Part shown: positions 21,820 through 28,854 of the stretch, one piece after another | Numbering within the stretch: position 1 is the stretch's first letter | Layout of the letters: each line of letters begins with the position of its first letter | The notes under the pieces: generated by a model | Databases searched by the model: none | What the model saw: only the letters and a program-made list of their open reading frames with translations | Told to the model about the DNA's origin: nothing | Translations under genes and position numbers: made by a program | From: a virus | Direction: 5' to 3' (one strand) | Length of the DNA: 44,140 bases | IMG/VR virus record: IMGVR_UViG_3300042541_000210 | Coordinates: 1 to 44,140 of that record

Positions 21820-24800
21820 TTATAATTGGGCTCCTGTACTTCTAATACGTACTGGAACATAGATGAACTCAATTGCTTTGACTGGTTTAATAGCAATATC
21901 AACATACAATTCATTACGATCAATACGATCCGGTGTATTGTTTGTTTCGTCACATACTACCAAGTAGTCGTATAAACCACGTTTAGCAACTACATCATTC
22001 AATACTGCTTCAAATGATGATTTAACTTGGTTACGAGTAATTGTATCATTTGGTTCAAATATGAACGGACGAGCAACTTTGTCTAATACTAAACGTAAGT
22101 AGCAAATTAAACGTGCTACGTTAACACGATCCATTGCGCTTGTCATTGGGCTACGAGTTTTTTGACCGTATGCTACTAGACCAACACCTGGTAATACTGT
22201 TAGCGGGTTAACTCTGTCTGCGTATAGTACATCACGTAGGCCAACTGTTACACCAATGCTACGGAAAATGCTTTCTGTAGTGTCAATATAACCAATTGCG
22301 CTAACGTTATCAATAACGCCACGGCGTACACCAGCAGGAGCAAACCATGGGTAACTAACATTATCACTACGGATGTATGTACGTAACATCATGTGTGATG
22401 CTGGAACTACTACGCTTTCACCACCTAAATCTGTACCAAATCCAGCTGGGTAGTAAACACCTAAATATTCACTGTTACTTACTAGACCTTTAGGACCGTT
22501 GTCTAATGCTAGGTTAGTATTTTTAATCCAAGGTTCAATATTAGAACTGTTTAGATCTAATGGACTATCACCAATGATGAACGCTGTTTGTTTGCGATCG
22601 TTGTTTAGTGTAATCATGTTTTGAATTAGTTCTGGGTAACCTGGGCAAACAATTAAGTTAAACTCTGTTTGCTCTTCACGTAACTCAGTACTTGATTCAA
22701 TAGCAGATTTCATTGCTTCAACGATAGTGTTGCGTTGTGCTTTGTGTCCAAAGTATGGAACAGCATCGCTATCAACACCACTATGTGAAACCCATGCGCT
22801 TACTACTGTGGGCTCTGGGCTTGCGCCTTTATGCCATGTGCTTTCAAAACGTTTAACATTGTAACCACTACGACGTGTATTAAACAATAACGCACCGCGT
22901 GGATATAATTGGTAATCAGGAGCATCTTGGTCTAAATAATCACTTAATGCTAGTGTACTGATAGCTACAGCATCTGCTGTAATTGGGTTAACTGTACCGC
23001 TAGTGTCCCAACGGGCATCAGCAAACACAATACCATCAACGTTAATTTGATCAGTATTATCAATTAATTCCCATGTTGCGCCATCATAGCGACGAATTAC
23101 TGGATAATTTTCTAAGTCACCTGTGTCAATCCATAGCTCGCCTGGTACTACTGGGCTTGAACCATCTGATTGTGTTGTTGGTTGTGTAGCACTTAGGATT
23201 GGGCCTTCTGAATCTGTTGCTGTTAAATCATAACCACGAGCGTCACTACCAACTTGTCTATATCCTTTCCAGCCATTTGTGCCATCATGAATCATAATGT
23301 CAACTTCTAATGGGCTGTTATAGTACCATAGTGTACCATCAGTTGGGTTGCTGTATGGAGCAGATACTGATGGTGTATAAACTAGATCTCTAAATGGACT
23401 AGCAAAGTACACGTCTGTATCAATTTCTTCTACGCCTGGTGCTGTGTTTAAACCAGCATCACTAATAGGAGTACCAGAACCTTCTGATAATTTAATTGTA
23501 CCACCAGCTAGGTGTGTAATGCTTACTGCTCCGCTTGATTCAACAGTAGCAATAACATCTCTTAAATTAGCACTTAAAATATCAGCTACGAATGATGAAG
23601 CAGTTGAACCGCTCATTGTGATTGTTGCTGATTGTGGTGTAATATTACCTGCTACACTTACTTCAATTACAAATGTTTCAGTTGGAGTAAATGATGGAGT
23701 AATATCTTGACCTGTAATTTTAAAAATACCAGCGGTATTTTTTCTACGTAGTTTAAATGTACCTTCAGCATTGTCCATGAATGTGCCAGTATTAACATCA
23801 TACTCTACATAGATAAAACCAGCTTCTAATGTGCCACCACCACCATTTGGATCTAATCCGTAAATTGCGGCATTATCATTAGCATATAATGGAGCACTTA
23901 ATGTTTCCCATGAAGCTAATGCTGAACTGTAGCGTTTGATACCAAAATTAGCACCGTTGCCGGTTGCTGATGTTTTAAACCATACAGAACCTGCCGGGCG
24001 TGTATTTGGAGCATCGCTTTCTCTCCATGCTGGGATATTACGATAGTCACTAAATTGGATTGTTGGACCGTTAAATGTCTGTGTATTAGATGTAAGTAAA
24101 CCTAGTTTAGCCGCAGCATCAACTCCGCCAATTGTAGTTCCTTTAGCAATAGTTACTTCACCATCGGCTGTAGTGCCGTTGCTTTCTGAGTTACGATCAA
24201 TACGAATTTCAATTTGACCAACGCTATTTACTGTAGCTTTTACGCCAGCAATACCAGATGAACTAATTTGTTGTGCTACGTTTGCTACTGTAGTACCAAT
24301 AAGTGTAATATTAGCACCGTTGATAACTAGTTTATCTCCAACGCTTAAATTAGTTGGATTAGATACTGTACCGGTTAATGTAACAACGTTACTTTCCCAT
24401 TCTTCAGTGCCTACTAAATTCCATCTATTTAAATAACCTTTTTGGTATATTGGGTTGTTGGTGTTTCTAGCAACTACAGCATATTCACCGATCGCACCAA
24501 TTGAAGATTTAGGAGTAGTACCATCTACATCATCCGCACTAGTAATTACGCGAGTTGATTGTAGAGTAAATCCTGTTCTTGCTGTGTTAAATTCGTATAT
24601 ACCAGCACTAGTAGCACCTAAATCTAACCAATATGTTCCATCAGTCGGAGTGCCAGTTGGGCGGATTGTTGTTCCTTCTAACTGTGCTAGGTCAACGTTT
24701 GCACGTTGGATATAAATTTGATTTGAAACGCCCAATGCGCTGTAAGCCGCTAACAAGCCGTACTCGTTACGCTCGTCGCCATGTATTGGGTTGTCTGATG

Positions 24801-25032
24801 CATCAACTTGGAATGTTGGTGTACCATATTTCAACACTAAATCGCGTTGACTGGTAATTTTTTGTAATTTACCAGCAGTAGCTAGTGTTGTGTAGGATGC
24901 TAGATCGCCGCCCGGTGTATCTTTATCTTGAGCAGTAGCAAGTAAAACATAAGCAACTGTGCCTGCCGCTGTTGGAGTATATTGACTTTCATCAATTACC
25001 GTTACCTGTACTCCTGGTGAAATTAGTGCCAT
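21820..25032 (-). CDS. 18: Tail sheath protein gp18, greatly enlarged
   Basis: This 1070-aa contractile sheath subunit compares with 659 aa in T4. The N-terminus (I-S-P-G-V-Q-V-T-V-I-D-E-S) and the C-terminal ~300 residues (W-F-A-P-A-G-V-R-R-G, N-P-L-T-V-L-P-G-V-G, R-P-F-I-F-E-P-N-D, final Y-V-P-V-R-I) are standard sheath core. Between about 115 and 740 lie extra beta-rich domains. There are five copies of a short motif of the type G-T-L-W-Y-(x)n-D-G-x-x-W (about 126-155, 343-378, 561-592, 627-656, 709-735) and two related inserts (about 213-300 and 451-520). In T4, such insert domains lie on the outer tail surface. Promoter TATAAATA, RBS AGAGGA. Confidence 0.95.
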   Translation of the reverse strand: MALISPGVQVTVIDESQYTPTAAGTVAYVLLATAQDKDTPGGDLASYTTLATAGKLQKITSQRDLVLKYGTPTFQVDASDNPIHGDERNEYGLLAAYSALGVSNQIYIQRANVDLAQLEGTTIRPTGTPTDGTYWLDLGATSAGIYEFNTARTGFTLQSTRVITSADDVDGTTPKSSIGAIGEYAVVARNTNNPIYQKGYLNRWNLVGTEEWESNVVTLTGTVSNPTNLSVGDKLVINGANITLIGTTVANVAQQISSSGIAGVKATVNSVGQIEIRIDRNSESNGTTADGEVTIAKGTTIGGVDAAAKLGLLTSNTQTFNGPTIQFSDYRNIPAWRESDAPNTRPAGSVWFKTSATGNGANFGIKRYSSALASWETLSAPLYANDNAAIYGLDPNGGGGTLEAGFIYVEYDVNTGTFMDNAEGTFKLRRKNTAGIFKITGQDITPSFTPTETFVIEVSVAGNITPQSATITMSGSTASSFVADILSANLRDVIATVESSGAVSITHLAGGTIKLSEGSGTPISDAGLNTAPGVEEIDTDVYFASPFRDLVYTPSVSAPYSNPTDGTLWYYNSPLEVDIMIHDGTNGWKGYRQVGSDARGYDLTATDSEGPILSATQPTTQSDGSSPVVPGELWIDTGDLENYPVIRRYDGATWELIDNTDQINVDGIVFADARWDTSGTVNPITADAVAISTLALSDYLDQDAPDYQLYPRGALLFNTRRSGYNVKRFESTWHKGASPEPTVVSAWVSHSGVDSDAVPYFGHKAQRNTIVEAMKSAIESSTELREEQTEFNLIVCPGYPELIQNMITLNNDRKQTAFIIGDSPLDLNSSNIEPWIKNTNLALDNGPKGLVSNSEYLGVYYPAGFGTDLGGESVVVPASHMMLRTYIRSDNVSYPWFAPAGVRRGVIDNVSAIGYIDTTESIFRSIGVTVGLRDVLYADRVNPLTVLPGVGLVAYGQKTRSPMTSAMDRVNVARLICYLRLVLDKVARPFIFEPNDTITRNQVKSSFEAVLNDVVAKRGLYDYLVVCDETNNTPDRIDRNELYVDIAIKPVKAIEFIYVPVRIRSTGAQL

Positions 25033-25064
25033 AGTATTGTTCCTCTAATTAGGTTACTTTAAAC

Positions 25065-25072
25065 TATTTATA
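25065..25072 (-). promoter_or_regulatory. Consensus late promoter TATAAATA for gp18
   Basis: The exact consensus octamer lies 32 bp upstream of the sheath ATG, divergent from the plus-strand promoter at 25119-25126. Confidence 0.8.
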
Positions 25073-25118
25073 AGTTATTTTAATTTTTGGTTGGTTATGC
25101 CGCCCTTTTAAAGGTTCA

Positions 25119-25126
25119 TATAAATA
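25119..25126 (+). promoter_or_regulatory. Consensus late promoter TATAAATA, 5 bp before the plus-strand HNH start
   Basis: TATAAATA-ACTGT-ATG. The exact octamer sits at the spacing that would place the transcription start on the ATG itself. No usable Shine-Dalgarno sequence is present between them. Confidence 0.7.
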
Positions 25127-25131
25127 ACTGT

Positions 25132-25482
25132 ATGCAATGGCGAAATTTATGTTCTGTGTGCGGCAAAAAGCCCGTAGCTGTCAACTATAAACGTGAAGGA
25201 AAAACGTATTATAGGACTCGTTGCGACAGTTGTATTAGAAAAAAGAAAAATATCCCTGTGCCAAAACCAAAATGGCTAGCAGTAGGATATAAGAAAAAAC
25301 CACACTGTGAAAAGTGTGGCTTTAAGTTTAAGTACAAAGAACAATCATTTGTATTTCACGTCGATGGCAATTTAAACAATACTAACTTATCTAATCTAAA
25401 AACAGTCTGCGCCAACTGTCAAATTGAAGTTGCTAAAGAAGGACTAGGCTGGCGTCAGGGCGATCTCGTCCCCGACTTTTAA
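25132..25482 (+). CDS. Small zinc-finger HNH-type protein
   Basis: The protein is 116 aa from the ATG at 25132 (M-Q-W-R-N-L-C). A longer reading frame begins at 25087 but would start upstream of the promoter, so it is rejected. Cysteine pairs C7/C10 with C31/C34, and C59/C62 with C93/C96, would hold two zinc ions. The core H-V-D-G-N-L-N-N-T-N-L-S-N-L-K-T-V-C matches the HNH motif found in small marine-phage endonucleases. It lies alone on the plus strand between leftward gp18 and the dNMP kinase, and its 3' end overlaps the kinase gene tail-to-tail by 39 bp. It is likely a free-standing homing endonuclease or a nicking/repair nuclease. Confidence 0.75.
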   Translation: MQWRNLCSVCGKKPVAVNYKREGKTYYRTRCDSCIRKKKNIPVPKPKWLAVGYKKKPHCEKCGFKFKYKEQSFVFHVDGNLNNTNLSNLKTVCANCQIEVAKEGLGWRQGDLVPDF

Positions 25483-26106
25483 TAGTTCCTCTACTTGTTC
25501 GTACAAGTCCTCAATGGTAGTATCGTTAGTAATAACTTTATCAAACTTACTACCTACCCAACTATATTCACTAGCATGAACGTTGGCTTCGTCTAATGCG
25601 TGTTTGCCTAATGCCCACCCAATACGTTTCTGACCTTTGTTGTAGTTCTTAGCATGCTCGTACCATTCTGGCTCAGGGCCGCGTTTAACTCTGAGTACTT
25701 TGGCGCCTATATTTTTTAGGGCTTTAATTTCGTTTGGAAAACGACAGTCAGTAATAACAATATCGTCTTTGCTGTGTAACAGTCTATTCTCCAGACTAGC
25801 CACCCACATGTCGTTATGGAATCCTCTACGTACTACTTCAGTGCCCCAGTACTGTAGAACCCAGCGAGGAGTAATATCCTGCTTTAGGCGTTTACTCCAC
25901 CACTCGTCTCGAGTTTCGCGCCATTCACGGCTTTGTTTAGTTCGACCTTCTAGCAGTTCACGGTCCCAACCAAACACTACGCTTACAGCATCTTTAAGGC
26001 TGTTGGCAAAACTTTCTCTTTTGTAACCGTGGAAATTAACTAGATAATCGGCTATGGTGTCCTTGCCGGAACCCATAAAGCCGCAGATGGCGATGATAGA
26101 ACTCAT
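25444..26106 (-). CDS. 1: Deoxynucleoside monophosphate kinase (gp1-type)
   Basis: In the 220-aa protein, the P-loop G-F-M-G-S-G-K-D-T at 9-17 begins a kinase fold of the T4 gp1 type. The family segments F-A-N-S-L-K-D-A-V-S-V-V-F-G-W-D-R-E-L-L-E-G and W-V-L-Q-Y-W-G-T-E-V-V-R are present, and I-V-I-T-D-C-R-F-P-N-E follows as the Walker B-like strand. These kinases phosphorylate dNMPs, in T4 including the modified hydroxymethyl-dCMP, to feed phage DNA synthesis. Length is close to T4 gp1 (241 aa). The start has a TAGGAG ribosome-binding site. A weak sigma-70-like promoter lies upstream at 26130-26158. Confidence 0.85.
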   Translation of the reverse strand: MSSIIAICGFMGSGKDTIADYLVNFHGYKRESFANSLKDAVSVVFGWDRELLEGRTKQSREWRETRDEWWSKRLKQDITPRWVLQYWGTEVVRRGFHNDMWVASLENRLLHSKDDIVITDCRFPNEIKALKNIGAKVLRVKRGPEPEWYEHAKNYNKGQKRIGWALGKHALDEANVHASEYSWVGSKFDKVITNDTTIEDLYEQVEELLKVGDEIALTPA

Positions 26107-26129
26107 TGAAAACTCCTAATTGATATACT

Positions 26130-26158
26130 ATTGTAATACAGTTAAGCTATTAGGTCTA
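26130..26158 (-). promoter_or_regulatory. Possible sigma-70-like promoter for the dNMP kinase gene
   Basis: On the minus strand TAGACC (4 of 6 to the -35 consensus), a 17-bp spacer and TACAAT (5 of 6 to -10) precede the kinase start. This would allow early expression, fitting a nucleotide-metabolism enzyme. AT-rich DNA produces such matches easily. Confidence 0.35.
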
Positions 26159-26167
26159 GCAGTTTGG

Positions 26168-27070
26168 TTATCCAGTTATCCATGTCATTGGCATTCCGCC
26201 ATCGACGTAATTTCTAATATCTTCGTCTAACTTGTCAAGCATTGCTTGACCCTCTGTTTTAAGTTGGGTTCCGTTAAGAGTGGTGCCGCCTTGTGGGCCA
26301 GCAATACTAGCAAATTTTTCACGTGCTTGGCCGACACTGATCATAACCAATGCCAATGCGTAATCTTGGATCCACGGAAATGCTGTATGATCATTTAATA
26401 ACATTGCGTCTGGTTTGTAGTTGTCTATGTGTAATAGAACGCCTTCATTCCAATCTTCACTGTATGTAGGTCCTTGATATGGCATCTTACGCACAAGTGT
26501 TAGCTTATGTGTAGTTTTGTTCCAATGGTAATTAACATACCCACCAAACATCTTCATAGCTAGTTCTTGGTATCCAGTAAACAATTCATAGTTCACTAGT
26601 CCGCCAACACGACCAGCTACTAACATGTAGGTGTTTAAATACCCACTAGCAAATGGTTCGAATTGACTAGCAGTAGTACCAGACACGCTACCAATACCTC
26701 GACGATAGACCGCTCGAATATTCATAATCTCTCTTGGCAATATATATTCTTGCGTTTCTGGATATAATTCTAAGAACGCATAGCTTTCTTCTACGCTATT
26801 TGAACTACGCTGACGATAACGAATAAGGGCTTGTTTGATGCCCATGTCAAAATGCTCTTTGTCTGCTTCAACATCGACCATTCCGTCACCTAATCGTAGG
26901 CGTACATAGTCAATAATGTCGTTACGTTGATGATCAAGTGTAGCTAGTTCATCCTGTATGCTAGCACTGCTAAAGTCAATATGCCCGGCACCTGTACCTG
27001 TGTTGGCATTGAATAGATTGTCTGTAGTAATACTTAGACGAGAGTTTAGATTTCCGGTAGCTGTTGCCAT
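26168..27070 (-). CDS. 13: Neck protein gp13-like
   Basis: The 300-aa protein has an Asn/Thr-rich N-terminal stretch. It then follows the gp13 pattern of I-I-D-Y-V-R-L-R-L-G-D-G-M-V-D-V-E, an I-K-Q-A-L-I-R-Y-R-Q-R helix, an E-Y-I-L-P-R-E-I-M-N-I-R-A-V-Y-R strand and a C-terminal W-I-Q-D-Y-A-L-A-L-V-M-I-S-V-G-Q-A-R-E. Length is close to T4 gp13 (309 aa). In T4, gp13 and gp14 complete the head neck after packaging and make the site for tail joining. The ATG follows an AGGAT ribosome-binding site that lies inside the 27073-27118 inverted repeat. Confidence 0.65.
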   Translation of the reverse strand: MATATGNLNSRLSITTDNLFNANTGTGAGHIDFSSASIQDELATLDHQRNDIIDYVRLRLGDGMVDVEADKEHFDMGIKQALIRYRQRSSNSVEESYAFLELYPETQEYILPREIMNIRAVYRRGIGSVSGTTASQFEPFASGYLNTYMLVAGRVGGLVNYELFTGYQELAMKMFGGYVNYHWNKTTHKLTLVRKMPYQGPTYSEDWNEGVLLHIDNYKPDAMLLNDHTAFPWIQDYALALVMISVGQAREKFASIAGPQGGTTLNGTQLKTEGQAMLDKLDEDIRNYVDGGMPMTWITG

Positions 27071-27072
27071 TT

Positions 27073-27118
27073 AAATTATCCTGTTATCGTGTATTTATTA
27101 TCAATAACAGGATAATTT
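27073..27118 (-). repeat. 15-bp perfect inverted repeat enclosing a late promoter and the gp13 ribosome-binding site
   Basis: Arms 27073-27087 and 27104-27118 are perfect reverse complements, with a 16-bp loop. The loop contains the AATAAATA octamer at 27092-27099. The arm nearest the gp13-like gene contains its AGGAT ribosome-binding site. Read-through RNA from the 396-aa gene could fold into a 15-bp hairpin that hides the site, whereas RNA started inside the loop could not. It could also act as a terminator of the upstream gene, although only a short U3 follows the pairing. Confidence 0.8.
27092..27099 (-). promoter_or_regulatory. Late-type promoter AATAAATA
   Basis: The octamer lies 21 bp before the gp13-like ATG, within the loop of the inverted repeat described at 27073-27118. 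Confidence 0.55.
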
Positions 27119-27121
27119 TGT

Positions 27122-28312
27122 TTATGCTACTTTAAGTAGGATAGTGTCTACGTTAATACGGCCATTAAGTTTGATATCAGTTGCTTTGATATTATCCATA
27201 AACTTACGTAGCTCAATCTTGCCGGCACTTAAAAAGTCTTTTAACTGTAGCTCTGGCTTGCGGAGAGTTTTTTGTACGCTCTTAGACTCGTTAAAACCTG
27301 TTATAGCAGTACCCTTAACACCAAGTGCGCCACCCATTTCTTCTGCTACATACTTACCTAGCTTACGTGTTTTGGTGTTATAGACCCAAAGCTCTTGTGC
27401 TCCGATGATATCTACAGGACTAACCGAAACGAGTTTATTAGTTGTATCATTCTTTTGATACTTAAGTTTAGCAACCAACTTCTCTTTTTGTGGTGGTTTA
27501 CGCACACTTGCTTTCTTAGTTGCTTTCTTAACCTGCCCGTATTGGGCGATGCCATCAAACAGTTTTGTATAGAAAGCATCGTAGCGTTTGTAGTCTGCTG
27601 ACTTCATATAGCTGTATGCTTCTTTAAGATCTTCGTCATCTGTAGTCTTGGCTTCTACGATTTCAGCATAGCGACGTTCAAACACTGCCTGTATCTTGCC
27701 TAACATAGCCTGTGGTACGCTTTTGCCTGATAGGTATTCGTAGGCTTTTGGGTCTACCGTGGCACCTTCGTATAGACTATCTTCCAACTCTTCAAAGTGT
27801 AGGATATGAGTACGCATAATTTCGTTCATACGGTCTTGAATAGTAGGAACCTTAACTACTGTAGCATTGGATTTTTCTACTATTTCAGCAATCTTTTCTT
27901 CGCCAGCATCCATTTCTAATGTTTTATGAACAACGCCAATAATATACTTAATTTCTCGCTCACGCAACGGCATACCTTTACTGTGTGCTTTAATCAGCGC
28001 AGGAGCAGTTAACGGAGTATATCCATCTGTGCTTTTAGCAAAACGTGTAATAGTTACAGCATCTAATTTGTGTGCAACACCCGCTGTCTGCTTTAACCAA
28101 TCAACTAAGTATTTTTTAAGCTCTTTGCTAGAATAGAAATAGTTGTAATAGCGCAAGCTCACACGCATGTGATGGTCAAAATCAACGTCATCCATTTTAA
28201 GAGCACGTTCGGTATCCCATACTGGTTCACTACCCACTGCTTTTTCATCAGCAAAAATTGGATCACGTGTTACTTTTGTTTTTTTCTTTGCTCCATCAAT
28301 TTTAATTGCCAT
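27122..28312 (-). CDS. Conserved hypothetical protein, 396 aa
   Basis: The protein has a basic N-terminus (K-K-K-T-K-V-T-R), a helical domain with many Tyr/Lys (R-V-S-L-R-Y-Y-N-Y-F-Y-S-S-K-E-L-K-K-Y) and a long charged middle. The C-terminal beta domain (V-S-P-V-D-I-I-G-A-Q-E-L-W-V-Y-N-T-K-T-R-K-L-G-K-Y) is followed by K-F-M-D-N-I-K. This C-terminal pattern is familiar from uncharacterised T4-like phage proteins, but I know no function. It overlaps the upstream small gene by 11 bp and is the third gene of a unit driven by the consensus sigma-70-type promoter at 28793-28821. It is therefore probably expressed early, unlike the structural genes around it. Confidence 0.65.
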   Translation of the reverse strand: MAIKIDGAKKKTKVTRDPIFADEKAVGSEPVWDTERALKMDDVDFDHHMRVSLRYYNYFYSSKELKKYLVDWLKQTAGVAHKLDAVTITRFAKSTDGYTPLTAPALIKAHSKGMPLREREIKYIIGVVHKTLEMDAGEEKIAEIVEKSNATVVKVPTIQDRMNEIMRTHILHFEELEDSLYEGATVDPKAYEYLSGKSVPQAMLGKIQAVFERRYAEIVEAKTTDDEDLKEAYSYMKSADYKRYDAFYTKLFDGIAQYGQVKKATKKASVRKPPQKEKLVAKLKYQKNDTTNKLVSVSPVDIIGAQELWVYNTKTRKLGKYVAEEMGGALGVKGTAITGFNESKSVQKTLRKPELQLKDFLSAGKIELRKFMDNIKATDIKLNGRINVDTILLKVA

Positions 28313-28490
28313 TTGCTATTTCCTTTTCTAATTCTCGCTTGACCATTTTATAGGCTGTTTTTGTGTGGGTGTCTATATCATCCCATTCAGTTTCGATTGC
28401 CTTAAGTGCCGCCCACAGATTGCGAACACCACTCATTTCTCCAAACCCTTGTACTTCTGCGTATGCTTCTTCTATTGTCATAATTAACAT
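28302..28490 (-). CDS. Small hypothetical protein, 62 aa
   Basis: The frame is open from a TTG at 28517, but the ATG at 28490 is preferred because an AAAGGG ribosome-binding site lies 7 nt before it. The protein (M-L-I-M-T-I-E-E-A-Y-A-E-V) is helical and charged, with no recognised domain. It begins 24 bp after the stop of the upstream gene and overlaps the 396-aa gene downstream by 11 bp, so the three form one translationally linked operon. Confidence 0.6.
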   Translation of the reverse strand: MLIMTIEEAYAEVQGFGEMSGVRNLWAALKAIETEWDDIDTHTKTAYKMVKRELEKEIANGN

Positions 28491-28513
28491 TATATAGCCC
28501 TTTCTATTAAAAG

Positions 28514-28783
28514 TCAACCAGCTAGTAATACCGCAAATGTTAGCATTCTATCATAAGATGCTATCTCTTCATTAATCTTATCTAGCATTTCTTTATGGAC
28601 ACGTGTTTGTTTTTGATATCTACGACAGTTTATTTCTTCTTTACTTAGGTCTTTAACCATTAAACCAATATTATGACTAATGTTCCATAGATCATTAGTA
28701 TACTTGTTCATTTTGTGTATGGTTGCTTCAAGTGCTGTTTGAGTAGCTGGCCAATCTAAACTAGTCTGTATTTGGTATCTCAT
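28514..28783 (-). CDS. Small coiled-coil protein, 89 aa, first gene of an early-type operon
   Basis: The protein is largely helical with heptad-like spacing (I-H-K-M-N-K-Y-T-N-D-L-W-N-I, L-D-K-I-N-E-E-I-A-S-Y-D-R-M-L). It ends in a short hydrophobic stretch (F-A-V-L-L-A-G). I do not recognise a family. Its ATG lies 9 nt after the -10 box of a perfect sigma-70 consensus promoter, leaving a predicted leader of only 2-3 nt and no Shine-Dalgarno sequence. Confidence 0.55.
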   Translation of the reverse strand: MRYQIQTSLDWPATQTALEATIHKMNKYTNDLWNISHNIGLMVKDLSKEEINCRRYQKQTRVHKEMLDKINEEIASYDRMLTFAVLLAG

Positions 28784-28792
28784 AGTTTTAGT

Positions 28793-28821
28793 ATTATAAC
28801 ATCATTTGGCTAGCTTGTCAA
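28793..28821 (-). promoter_or_regulatory. Perfect consensus sigma-70-type promoter (TTGACA-N17-TATAAT)
   Basis: On the minus strand TTGACA at 28821-28816 and TATAAT at 28798-28793 are separated by exactly 17 bp, both perfect matches to the bacterial housekeeping consensus. It points to the 28783 operon and predicts early transcription by unmodified host RNA polymerase. Its -35 box lies 4 bp from the divergent late promoter at 28826-28833. Confidence 0.82.
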
Positions 28822-28825
28822 TGAC

Positions 28826-28833
28826 GATAAATA
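28826..28833 (+). promoter_or_regulatory. Late promoter GATAAATA for the plus-strand operon
   Basis: The octamer lies 21 bp before the ATG at 28855, with a TTAGGA ribosome-binding site between. It drives the gp14-like, gp15 and Nudix genes, divergent from the sigma-70-type promoter. Confidence 0.7.
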
Positions 28834-28854
28834 CTAGATAATTAGGAATGTTAA

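Noticed and set aside
28302-28517. TTG start at 28517 for the small protein
   Set aside because: The ATG at 28490 has an AAAGGG ribosome-binding site at proper spacing; the TTG has none.
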